Shown: one piece after another, positions 49,741 to 60,700 of the stretch
Layout of the letters: each line of letters begins with the position of its first letter
Numbering within the stretch: the first letter of the stretch is position 1
Origin: Absidia repens
Lineage: Eukaryota > Mucoromycota > Mucoromycetes > Mucorales > Cunninghamellaceae
DNA: 64,000 nucleotides
Assembly: GCA_002105175.1 (NCBI GenBank)
Contig: MCGE01000006.1
Location: 62,001 to 126,000 of the forward strand
Direction of reading: 5' to 3'
Notes under the pieces: generated by a model
What the model saw: the letters and a program-made list of their open reading frames with translations, nothing else
The model's database searches: none
What the model was told of the DNA's origin: nothing
Made by a program: the position numbers and the translations under genes

Positions 49741-50446
49741 AATAGTATGAAATACCGGAGACGTTTGATCCAATTCTTTCTAAATCCACACTTCCAACCA
49801 TCCTTCCCTTGTCACCTAGTAAATCGAAGATTTTGCGCAGCTCTGGTGAATCGCCACAGTGCTGTATATTATCAATGTAAAATAAATATTAGCGAATCTC
49901 ATTTTTTATTTGCTGAACTGCATTATAACATACGAATGTTGTAAGGATGACGATTGGTGATATATCAAAATATGACCGTAGATGGTAAATGTATCTATGA
50001 AAAACATTTCTATTTTTTGTATGATGGTGATTATATAAAGCACAATTGGTAGTGATGATGATGGTAATATATATGATATCATAACAAAAAGGTACAATTA
50101 TCTTTCCAAAAACGTCAAGTCTTTTTTATTTGATGATGAATGATTGAATGATTGATAAGTGGATTGATAAAAATAAAAGAAAATACTAATAGTGATGATG
50201 ATTGATGATGATTGATGATGTACTAGGGGATAACTATACTAAAAATAATAATACTAAAGATAAAATGTCCTGATAAAGAGGGTAGACATAGAAGAACGTG
50301 GTATCGGTCATATATATATGTAATATTCAGGGGATATCAAAGGCATAATGAGCAAAATATAAACAATGAATAAAAAAAAGGAAGATAATAATAGACAGAG
50401 GGGGATGAGGTTGGGATATAAATAGACTTAATAATGATAGTGATGA

Positions 50447-50487
<41 letters not shown>
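50447..50487. repeat. (ATA)n microsatellite
   Basis: About 13 trinucleotide units in the 3' flank of the kinase gene. Confidence 0.85.
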
Positions 50488-50489
<2 letters not shown>

Positions 50490-50624
50490 TAAGGGATACA
50501 TATTATAGAAAATATATATATGAAGGGGCGGGAGATAAAAAAAGAATCATATTCAAAGATCAACCTTGTCATAATCGCATAATAAAAATAAAAAAGGAAG
50601 GGGAGGGGAGACCAATCAAGGAAA

Positions 50625-52110
50625 TCACACCACCAAAGGCGCCGAAGCGGGTAATAGTACAGTTGGGTTTCCGGCGGCAGAAGAAGAGGAAGAAGCATCT
50701 ACTGAGCTGTTGTTTATGCAAATGTCATCCTCCATGTTGTAAGACTGTTGTGAGACGTCGCGAGGCGTAGCTGGTGGAGTTGGCGGCATATCCACGGCTT
50801 TTCCCGGAATAGATGTATAATGACCACCATGTGTTGCCACTGGGACTGTTGTCATAGAATCTACATCATGGACTATAGCAGCGGGTGTGGTTGTAGTTAA
50901 CGTTTGAGGTGCTGTATTGAAATGACTCGCCGATGAAGAAGAGGATGGTGTGGTGGGACGGGTAGTAGGATTTGGGGTATAGTGTGTAGTATCAGCGAAT
51001 GTGTTTGTAATATCTCTGTTACTGCCGTTGTTGTTGCTGCTGTTGTAAAGATAGGTGCGATTACAATTGTTGATAAACGTGAAATCCTGTAACTTTTCCC
51101 ATCGATCGACTTCTGCGGTTCTTGTAAAGTACTTGCATTGTTGGATTCGGTACGCCAATTCCTTCAGTCCGATACGCCGTAAAGGATCAATACAAAAGAT
51201 GCGCTTCAAAATACGATTGAGTTCACGAGAGATAGGAAGAATCTTCAATAAAAAGTTAGGATCTGTCAAATAAGCCCGAAAGGTTTCATCTTGAAGGGAT
51301 GCCTGCTTCCATGGGTTGCGTCCAGCAGCCAAATTGATAAGGATCACACCAAGAGCCCAGATGTCATTGGGAGCTGTAGCATATCCCACGCGTTGTTGTC
51401 TTTGCTTATCAAGGTCCCCTAGGCATTCTATGATATGTATAAATGTATTAATAAACAAGAGATAAAGTATATGCACAAAGCAAATTCCACATTTCGTTAT
51501 TCTTTCTCATCTTACCTGGAGAAAAATAAAAGGTGCTTCCACAACCATAATCTGTTGAGATAGGATCCAAAGTTGCCAAACCAAAATCAGTCAGTTTGAT
51601 TGTTCTTCCACCGTCAAAGACAAGGATATTTTCGCTTTTCAGGTCCCTGTGATAGACGCCGTTCAAATGACAATGCTCCACTGCATCCAATAATTGTAAA
51701 AAGACCCGTCGAATCAAGGGATGGTTGCCTGCAAACAGATCCCGTTCCGTGATAGCCGTAAACAAATCACCTTCAGGCGCATATTCCATGACAAGATGTG
51801 TATAATTGGTTTGACGAATCACGCGATCAAGTTGGACAATATGAGGGTGACCAGAAAGTCGAGCATGAAGTCCGATCTCCATTCGTTGGAATCCACGTTG
51901 GCGATGAGCTGCGGTCATTTCGTTGTTGTTATTTGATGCTTCTGATTTTCTGCTGTTTGTGTGTCGAAGGAGTGTTTTTATGGCATAGTTTTGTTGTTTT
52001 TGATGGTCGTGACCCAAATAGACTTGTCCATACGCACCACTTCCTAAATGTTGAATGATTTCAAGATTGTCGACATGAGCACCCGTTGAGAATATGGAAG
52101 TATGCTGCAT
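50625..52110 (-). CDS. Serine/threonine protein kinase, Ran1/Ksp1/Vhs1-like
   Basis: Two exons, 52110-51516 and 51427-50625; 465 residues. Kinase landmarks: Gly loop GSGAYGQV (about 23-30), Lys45 in YAIKT, HRDLKSEN with catalytic Asp156, DFG at 175-177, and the activation segment GCGSTFYFSPECLG with SPE replacing APE. The C lobe has NDIWALGVILINLAAGRNPW and IFCIDPLRRIGLKELAYRI. The GCGSTFYFSPECLG segment is characteristic of the fungal Ran1/Pat1, Ksp1, Sks1 and Vhs1 group that couples nutrient state to growth and differentiation. A disordered Ser/Thr/Pro-rich tail of about 130 residues follows. The start chosen is MQHTSIF; in-frame codons upstream are not ATG. The intron lies exactly in the activation segment. 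Confidence 0.92.
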
Positions 52111-53891
52111 AATAAACAATTAAAAATAAAGTAATGGAGAAGGACTGAAAATAGTGAAAATAAAATAAAATGAAAAAATAAAAATGAAAGAAAGAGCCCA
52201 GGACCCTTTTAAATAGAAAAAAAAAATGCGGTGGCTAGATTTAAAAGTCCGTCGAAAAAGGGGGAGACAAACCTTACCCCTTGATTTGACGCAGACTCCC
52301 CTTTTTTATCTCATCCCAAAAACTATATCAGCCGCACCCCCCCCCATTTTGATACGAGGCCAACCCAATTATCTTGATCGACCTCCTTAAATACTGTCTA
52401 TCATATCAGTCAGAACTTTTTGGTAAATGAAGGACCACGTATCTCGACCCAATGTTTCATGCGGATGGTCTGCTTAGCCAGTGGGAAAAGGTTTAATAAT
52501 CAACCGAGATGTATGTGGATGTATTTTAATACAGCTGCTTTTGTTGCCAAACCTTCAAAGGTATATGAGTGTCAAAGCTGGTTGGCAATTGATGCTCAAT
52601 CCAGTTGTTTGTAAAGATGTAAATCCCGCTTCTTTTTTTTTGGATCGAGACATCCATGTCTCATGACGATTTGTACGATTGGAAAGTGTCATGAATAGAA
52701 TGGTAATGGTGATGATGGGTACTTTTTTATAAAAAAAAATATAAAGGTGCACAGTTTGATTGTTCGTTTAGATTTTTTATGCGCTACCATCAGACATATC
52801 CATGTGATGCAAGTGAAAAAAGAACAAATGAGTGACAGCAGAGTACTCTTTACTTTACGCCTAAACAATTAATTTCCTTATTTGATTGTTGTCATATCCG
52901 TGTCATTTCTACACACACACACACACAGAGAGAAGAGAAAGGAAGCTTCAGCTACATATAAAAAAAAAACAATAACATGTACAATATTCCATATAAAAAG
53001 AAATTAACCGGGCATGACATGTCAAAGAAGAAAAACAACCTCGTTTAAGATTTCCGCATGCGGTAAATGAATCTGTTTGTTTTTTCCCACTCGAAAAATT
53101 GGGCCTGTGTTACCATGCCTCCTTCACTGTGAACAGTGCTGCTGTGCGATTTAAGCTTTCCCACTCTTTAAGTATTGTATAGAAGATTCTCCTTGAAATC
53201 CATATTATTGTTTCCCTCTCTCGGTCGGATGTTTTGCTTTGGGAGATTATTTTATGCATATATATATATATATATTCGTGTGTGTGCGTGTGCTCCACAA
53301 GCAATCTGGCTCCGTTTTTTAACTGTACCAATTTCTCGTTACCCCTGAGTTTCGCCCTCTTCCCCCACATTAGTTAAATATTATGGGGGTTTCTCGTACT
53401 ACTGTTTATATAAATAAATATAGATGATCATACTCAATTAAGTATACATTTTCACCAAAAGCATATAAACCTTCGATAATAAAGATGATCGATTTTATGT
53501 TATAACTGAAGGATCGAAAATGTCACTTTCCGAGATTTACAACGGCGCTTCAATATCGAGGAATTTCTTGCCTCCTCCCCCTTATATTGTATCCCTGCAT
53601 TTTTTTAAAAAACTAGGATTAGTGTGATGTTGATCACTGTTAACATAAAACATAGAACTAAATATAATATAATGTTTTACGGTTGGCGAAATGATATAAT
53701 GATGAAGCCAAATTTACATCATAGATGTAGCCAAATAAATAATTGGTCAGGCAATTCGTCCCACATATATAAGCTATAAATATAAAACCCTGACGATCGA
53801 ATATTATAACCACCTTGATGGTAGGAATTGCACATTGCGCTTTGTTTTAGTAATTAGGATATCTAAGACCACCTAATGTACCACCCACGCG

Positions 53892-53934
<43 letters not shown>

Positions 53935-55697
53935 GCATTGAATGGAAGAGGAAGGGTTCAATCCCGGTACCAGCTAATTAGTCGTTCTTATCAGTAGCAT
54001 GTTAAAAAGTATATCATAATATTCTCATTATGAATTAACTCTGCATATTCTATTCCAAGGAAAGGATACAATGTAGCATATATTACAGATGAATGACTCA
54101 ATCAATTCTATCTTCTTCCTTGAATGACCAATTAGGATGCGTATTTGATTCACCCACCAAATTGGTTCTTGGTCCGTGTTTTTTATTATGGAAGCATATT
54201 TAATCTATCCGCATAAAAGTAAATGGATTATTGTAAACACTACCTTCCGTCTTACTTTTTTAACATATTTTTTCTACACGGACGTTCAAGTCACTTACAA
54301 CCAAGTTTCCATGGAATCTTTAATTTCTTCAAACTAAAATAACGTAGAAAGACAAAGAGAGAAGAATATAACTCTTCAATAAATCGAGAAACGCGGAACT
54401 ACATCATTGGAAATTAAGCCGAGCTTTTTTTATATATTTAAGATACATATAATATTGTACCATGTGTTTTAGTATACACTAATAAATGTTCTACTTGGTA
54501 GTCTTTTTTAGTAATCCTTTCGAAGAAAAAAAAATCAAAGCAGTCATTTTTTTAGTACTCGGCGAATTTTTGCTCTCCCCCTATCTGACCTCAGATGAGC
54601 AGTGCAGATATCTCTCGAAAAATTGAATCGAGGAAACCAGCCGATCGGAATTTGACGTCTGCTCAAAATAAAAACTGATCTTGGCCTAGTTTAAAACTCT
54701 GCCTGCATGTATGTCAAGTCATTAGTACCATAGTGACAATATTATTCGATAGAGCTCGATCCCAGTTATTCAACGTATCGCACCCGATATGAAATCATTT
54801 TTTTATTATCTACTAATGATACTACTATACCACATTAATCATCCACGTCCACTACACAACACATTTAATACAATAAGGGGACAGCAACAACAATTCGATA
54901 ATGAAGATAAAAAATATAGGTTTTATTGTAAAAAATCAACCATCCACTATGGTATCATATTTGCTGTGTACCCAATATATCATTTCAATTATAATAAACT
55001 AAAGATAAAGTAACTTCTAAAGCAAGCGATTCCATTCAGTTGATAATCTTTAATTTTGTAATCCACTGTCTAGTCATGTTTTGGTATCATCATTGCCTGC
55101 AACAGCAAGACGCCAAAAAGAATAAAAAAAAAAAATGTGAGTCAGTCAGTTGGTAAAATAATCTATAATGACAGAGTACAAGGATTGATATCTTACTTGA
55201 TTCAGCGTTTGCATTCTGTATTCGCATCAACGAAGGACATTGCCCAGTGTGCATAGCATGGAGGAGGCAATACCTCCAGCAGATGAAATGTAGCATTTTA
55301 GAAAACTCATAAAAAAAATCATCAGTATCAAGTATGCCATGCACATATACACATACACATCTATATAATATACCCTACTCGCTACAGAAGATAGCCAAGG
55401 TGAGACATTTCAGTTCCTGGAAACAGAAGTAAATCATGCCAAGAAAGACAATGGTAACAATATCAGTCCACCAGCATGAAATCCTAAGAGAAATAAAAAT
55501 AGCTACAACTAAAATGTTATATCTATTTATACGAATGTGTACCTGATTGAAGGAGAATTACAAAGAAAGAGAAAATAATTTATCTTGTCCAGAGCAGATC
55601 GTTGCTTCCCGCGGGTTTTCAAATATGAAGGTTTTGGTTTTTGCGAAAAATCTCGCTCTTTACCTTTTTTTTTTTTTTTTTTTTCGAGCAAAGAATC
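52111..55697. other. Long intergenic interval
   Basis: About 3.6 kb with no secure gene. Features seen: a (CA)n run near 52912-52926, a (TA)n run near 53256-53273, T run of 41 at 53893-53933, a tRNA T-arm-like string gggttcaatcccggtacc near 53955 without a pairing stem (family A remnant possible), a poorly supported small plus-strand frame at 54789-55013, and a possible spliced minus-strand unit at 55.05-55.6 kb. Confidence 0.5.
55060..55345 (-). CDS. Possible small spliced gene, incomplete
   Basis: Minus-strand frame MHGILDTDDFFYEFSKMLHF ... AMHTGQCPSLMRIQNANAES reaches a good donor (tcaa|gtaaga) near 55190. An acceptor (ctgttgcag) near 55102 would continue it as NDDTKT and stop. A further hydrophobic frame (CWWTDIVTIVFLGMIYFCFQ) lies upstream near 55480-55410. 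I cannot join these into one confident model and recognise no family. The head-to-head position with the BSD gene fits a shared promoter. Confidence 0.25.
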
Positions 55698-57086
55698 ATG
55701 ACTACATCACAAGGTAATAAACTGCTATCACTTTATTTTAATTCTTTCTCTTCTTTTCATCAACAGTTTTGTGCTTACTTACTGCTATATTATATATTTA
55801 TATATATATCGTAGCTACAAACAGTCAACCGCCACCAAAATCGACACCATCATCCTCATCCCTCTTTTCTTCCTTCACATCCTCCTTTGCCTCCAACAAA
55901 ACTGCAGCCGATCTTGGAAAAAGATTTAATATTTTGTCTCAAACTCTACAACAACATGCTCGCGACTTGCCCAAAAATATCTCACGTTTGCCTGATCAGC
56001 TGGACTCGGAACACCAACAATTCGTTAGTAGTAAAACAAGCGATGAAAAACAACTCACACAAAAACATTCAGGTAAAACCTCATTGTCTCTCTATTATCT
56101 ACTTCAGCGTTCCTTTATTTGCTTTTGGGTTGACTTCTTTTATTTATTCAATTTACTCAGAATTTGTGATGCCCTGGGAAGGATATGGGAACTATGAACA
56201 AGAGCTCAAACAACGCATACTGGCTATCACAAAGGTAATAAAACAACTGGTATATACACGTAAAAAGAGAAAAAGAGGGAAACGCTTCATTCAATAGTAT
56301 ATGGTTCTGGCTTTATTAGGATGAGCGTAACTTTATTATTCCTCCACCTGATGATACCACCTTTGAATTCGACCTGAAGGCCTATAGTCAATCTGCTCGG
56401 GCCATCCTTACCCAAGATAAAGCTTTGTCTCACATGCGATTCCTATTGGTTCCACAACAGTAAGTCCATATTGTCGTTTATTTTTAAAAAAGATCTGATC
56501 TGACTCTCGTTTGTCTCTATAGAGTGAATGAAACTAATTTTTGGAGGAACTATTTTTACCGTGTGATCACTGTCAAAAAAGCCGTGCTTAGTGAGACTAC
56601 TGTATCTGAAAATCTCACAGCCACCATGAACCAAAAAAATGGCAAGGAGCAAAAAAAGGTAATCTCCCTCCTCACCTTCAAAAAGAACGTACGGTAGAGT
56701 ACTGAATTCACACATGTTTTCTATATATTTTAGGACGATATTCTGTTTAATTTCACTGCTGATAGTGACGATGGAAGCGACGATGACGATGATATATATG
56801 ATGATGCCAAAAATAGCATCGAAAACCATCAAAAAATGGGTGAACAAGTGAATCAAGGTAAAGAGAGAGAGAGGGACATGTTTTATTTTTTTATTATTAT
56901 TACTGATCTTAAACATTATCCCTTCCTTCCCCGCCTCACCGAATAGGTACCAACAAAGACCAACAGCCAGTTAGCGACACATCGAAAGAAACCACTAAAA
57001 TGGGGCACTCATCAAAGTTACAGGATGACGATGAAATGGAAGAATGGGAACGTGAATTACGACGTGCTGCTACTGAAGGTCTCTAG
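55698..57086 (+). CDS. BSD-domain protein (Dos2-like)
   Basis: Seven exons: 55698-55713, 55815-56072, 56161-56234, 56320-56459, 56523-56658, 56734-56857, 56947-57086; all GT-AG, 295 residues. The BSD domain lies in the centre: PQQVNETNFWRNYFYRVITV with the FWRNYF core typical of BSD (found in TFIIH p62, synapse-associated and Dos2-type proteins). Before it, a conserved-looking FVMPWEGYGNYEQELKQRIL and DERNFIIPPPDDTTFEFDL. After it come an acidic stretch (DSDDGSDDDDDIYDD) and the C-terminal DDDEMEEWERELRRAATEGL, which matches the tail of fungal Dos2-like proteins. Exon 1 codes only five residues. AATAAA near 57249 is followed about 20 bases later by the retrotransposon LTR. Function in this organism is not known. 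Confidence 0.9.
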
Positions 57087-57262
57087 AGTTAGTTATATCC
57101 CACCTTTATTCCCACCTTTTCTCTCACCCTCACTATCGTTTTCATTCTCATCTTTTTAGCTCTTCAATTGCCCCTTTATATTCTATAGCTATTCTTTTAT
57201 ATATAATATGCTTACTTATAATTTTTTTTTTTTTTTTTTTTTTGCCAAAATAAATATCTGAT

Positions 57263-57267
57263 ACTCC
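57263..57267. repeat. Target-site duplication, left copy (actcc)
   Basis: Five bases immediately left of the LTR, repeated at 62970-62974 immediately right of the other LTR. Five bp is the usual duplication for Ty3/gypsy integrases. Confidence 0.93.
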
Positions 57268-57567
57268 TGTAATATTTGATAAAATAATAAGAAGACGTTA
57301 TAAGAAATAAGTGATATAACAGATATGGTTTTTATTGAATAAAATGAGGAAGGGTTTTTATAATAAAATGGGGAAAAGAAGGCTGTGCTAGTTGTGGCTG
57401 TGGATATGGTCGAAGAATGGTAATTTGAGGCTATGGAAAGTTGGTTATCTGTAGATATAAGTATATATGCCTAAGTAGTGGATACTCGAGGCTGTGTTTT
57501 ATACCTGTATAGGAATGACAAGTGTGATAGTGTGGGAAATGATTAGTGACAGATGACAAATACGACA
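57268..57567 (-). repeat. 3' LTR (300 bp)
   Basis: Downstream LTR with respect to the element's coding strand. Identical to 62670-62969. Ends TG...CA, contains the putative AATAAA signal. Confidence 0.96.
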
Positions 57568-57579
57568 TCATCCCCTTCC
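57568..57579 (-). other. Polypurine tract
   Basis: Minus-strand GGAAGGGGATGA directly before the 3' LTR, the expected plus-strand primer position. One T interrupts the purines. Confidence 0.7.
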
Positions 57580-57632
57580 AGTTTGAATAAACGTTTTTTG
57601 AAAAGGATGTATTTGTGAAGTCGTGTGTGAAA

Positions 57633-57634
<2 letters not shown>

Positions 57635-57677
<43 letters not shown>
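57635..57677 (-). repeat. 43-base homopolymer inside the retrotransposon
   Basis: Run of T on the plus strand, thus A on the coding strand, between the gag-pol stop and the polypurine tract. Confidence 0.9.
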
Positions 57678-57739
57678 CTTTATGCCGATCTTCTCAGTCT
57701 CCTGATTTTCAAGTCGTCGGCATTGTTTTTGATTTTTAC

Positions 57740-60700
57740 CTAGCGGGCTCTTTTTTGTCCTCTACTGGTATTTTTATCTTTTTCAATGTCCGTCCGCTTT
57801 CTTTTCAGTGCTGGGGTCGGTCGATTTATATTTTTGTTTCTTTCTTTGTTATTTTTTTCCTTTTGATCGATGTCTTGTCGTCTTTTCCAATATATGTCAA
57901 TCTCATCTTGTGCATTCATGTCTTGTGCCTTTATCCATTGATCATCTTCGGATGTATATCCTTTCCAACGAACTTTGTATTGACGTTGTCCAGGTGTTCC
58001 TTTGTGGTCTAGGATGGCTTCGATTTCATACTCGTCATCATTATGTTCATCGTGCGAAACGGATTTCAACTCTGATGGAACGTAGTTACGAGAAGCTAGT
58101 GCACCTGTCATGTCTTTTAGGACGTAAGTACCGTTTGTTGTTTTTTGCATGACTTCAAATGGACCGTCGTATAATGGAGCTGATTTATTTTTTCTTGTAG
58201 GGATTTTTGCGACTACGAAGCTACCAACGGGAAAGTCAACAATACGGTGTGTTTTATCGAATGCTTCCTTTTGTGAATCTATTACTAGTTGTGTACGCTC
58301 TTTGATTGCCGGAAATACAACATCTGCCATATATTCGAGTCGTTTTACCAATTCTTCATAGCTCATGGGTTTTAGAGTGGCAATGTTGGTTTGTGGATCA
58401 CCGGTAAGCGTGGGTTTATTCATATGTCGTGCGAACATCAAAGAGAATGGGGGTGTTTGAAGACGTTTTGAAATCTTGTTATTCATTACCAATTGTGCAT
58501 TAGGTACGTACCAGTCCCAGTCTTGTCTAGTTCCTTGGCTTTCTTTGTTTATTATTGTTTTGGCTACTTGGACGTAACGTTCAGCAAGACCATTTCCTCT
58601 TGGGTGATATGGTGTGGAAAACCTACGATCGATTCCCATAGTCTTGTGTAATGCTGTGTCGAGCTTGTTTTTGAACTCGGTGCCGTTGTCCGATTGTATG
58701 ATTCTTGGATAGCCGAAATCGCCAAATACTTTGATCAACGTATGAATAAGTGTGTCTGCCTTTTTGTCAGGTAATGCGCGTAGAATTGTGAATCGTGTGC
58801 AAACGTCAACCATTACTAATAACCATGTATTTCCTTGTGTAGAAACTTTGAATGGTCCAGCTAGATCGATAGCCCAATGGTCGGTTGGTAGATATGCATG
58901 TACTGGTCTCAAGGGATTGTAGCCTCTTTTTCCTATATTGTATTTTTGGCAAGGTGGGCATTTTTGGACAATGTCAAGTGCTTGTTTGTACATGTTGGTC
59001 CAGTGTAATCCTTCATGATGTGCAGCTTTTACGATTGCTTCTGCTCCGAAGTGTCCGTATTCATGTAGTCTTTGTAGAATGGCACTGTGCTCTGTGGTCG
59101 GAGGTGTGATGAAATTCATATCCATGGATTGGATTGCGCGAAGGTGAATGTCTTCTTCTGTGGTTTTGTTTTCTATGGATGGATCCAGTTGTGCTTTGTG
59201 TTTATTGGCTTGAATGTGTGGTGTCTGATTACCCCCTGGGATTTCTTTGTGCGGTGTGGCAAGACGTGACAAGAAATCAGGAAAAATATTCAAGGCTCCT
59301 GGTTTGTGTATAACGGTGAACGAATAGTCCAGGATGGTATCCAACCAGTTAATCATCATGGGTGAAGCGATCTTTTGTGTATGAATGTAAGTAAGGGCTC
59401 GATGGTCAGTGTACAATGTGAATGGATTACCCCAAAGATACTTATGAAACTTTTTTAGGGCAAAGACAATTGCAAGCAGTTCCCTTTTGTTGGTGCTATA
59501 GTTACGCTCAGAGGTGGACAATGATCTGGCCATGTATCCTATGAAACGTTCTTTCCCGTGGATGATTTGGTACAAGGCGGCACCGATGCCGTAGTTGGAG
59601 GCATCTGTGGCTACGTAAAAGGGTTGATTCAAGTCTGGAAAATGAAGTAAGGTATCCCTTTTTAGTTGTGTTTTGATCAGTTCGAAATGCTTTTGATGTA
59701 CTGATGTCCAATCTTTATCTGTGATTTGATTATAGTTGCGTAATGCATCAAGTGGACTGGTGAGCGTGGCAACGCCAGCAAGATGGTTACGGAAATAGTT
59801 TACGATACCGAGGAATTGTTGCATTGCTTTGCCGGAGGTAGGTCTGTTCCATTCAAGAACATTGCAGACCTTTCGTGGATCAAGATCATAGCCGTCTTTG
59901 GAAACGCAGAAACCAAGTAGGAATACAGCTGTTTGGGCCCAATGGCATTTTTTGGGATTCAAGATCAGATTTACTTCGGTCAGCTTTGTGATAGCGATGG
60001 CAACATGCTTGGTGTGTGATTCCATGTTGTCTGAGAACACTACAACGTCGTCAATGAAGGTGTGTACAAAAGGTAAGCCTTGGAAAACTTCATTCATAAC
60101 TCGTTGGAATTTAGCTGAAAGGGTTTTCAGTCCAAATGGTGCTCCTTGGAACATGTACTGACGTCCTTTATTTGTGAACGTAGTTTTATGTTGGTCTTCT
60201 GGATGTATTTGGAAACGGTGGAATGCGCTTTTCAAGTCCAGTGTGGTGAAGACAGCGGCTCCATGCATGGATTCAAAGATGTCTTTTATCAAAGGTAAGG
60301 GATATACATCGTCCTTCAAGTGTTTATTGATGTGACGTGGATCGAGGCAAGGTCGCCGACCAGTAACAAAACCTTTTTCATCTTTTTTAGGTGCTAGTGT
60401 TAGCGGACTGTTCCATGTAGTATCAATTGGAGCATCAACGATCGTGCCATCAGCAAGCCATTGTTTTACAGCTTCGTCGACGAGTGGCTGTAACGTGACG
60501 GGGATCGGGTACTGACGATGATTAGTGCGATCGGTTGGCATGTCAGGTGTATCTAGTCTGACCATTGATGTAGGTAAGGTACAGAAAGATGTGATTGGTA
60601 TTTTTTGATTTTCATCAGCTAACGGTAATATTTTGTTTAGGAAGTCTTTTCGCTCCGTGGCAGTACCAGCGGGTGAATCATTCGGTGTTGGTGGATTGTC

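Larger units (their letters stand above)
48292..50624. other. Intergenic with family A copy 7
   Basis: GH5 3' flank, a family A copy in minus orientation (about 48.99-49.74 kb), then the AT-rich 3' flank of the kinase gene with an (ATA)n microsatellite. No gene seen. Confidence 0.6.

Noticed and set aside
53945..53975. Possible tRNA gene (gggttcaatcccggtacc)
   Set aside because: The T-arm-like loop has no pairing 5-bp stem and no acceptor or A-box partner; at best a repeat remnant.
54789..55013. Small secreted-protein-like frame (MKSFFYYLLMILLY...)
   Set aside because: Very AT-rich, the hydrophobic start is expected from TTT/TTA runs, no further support.
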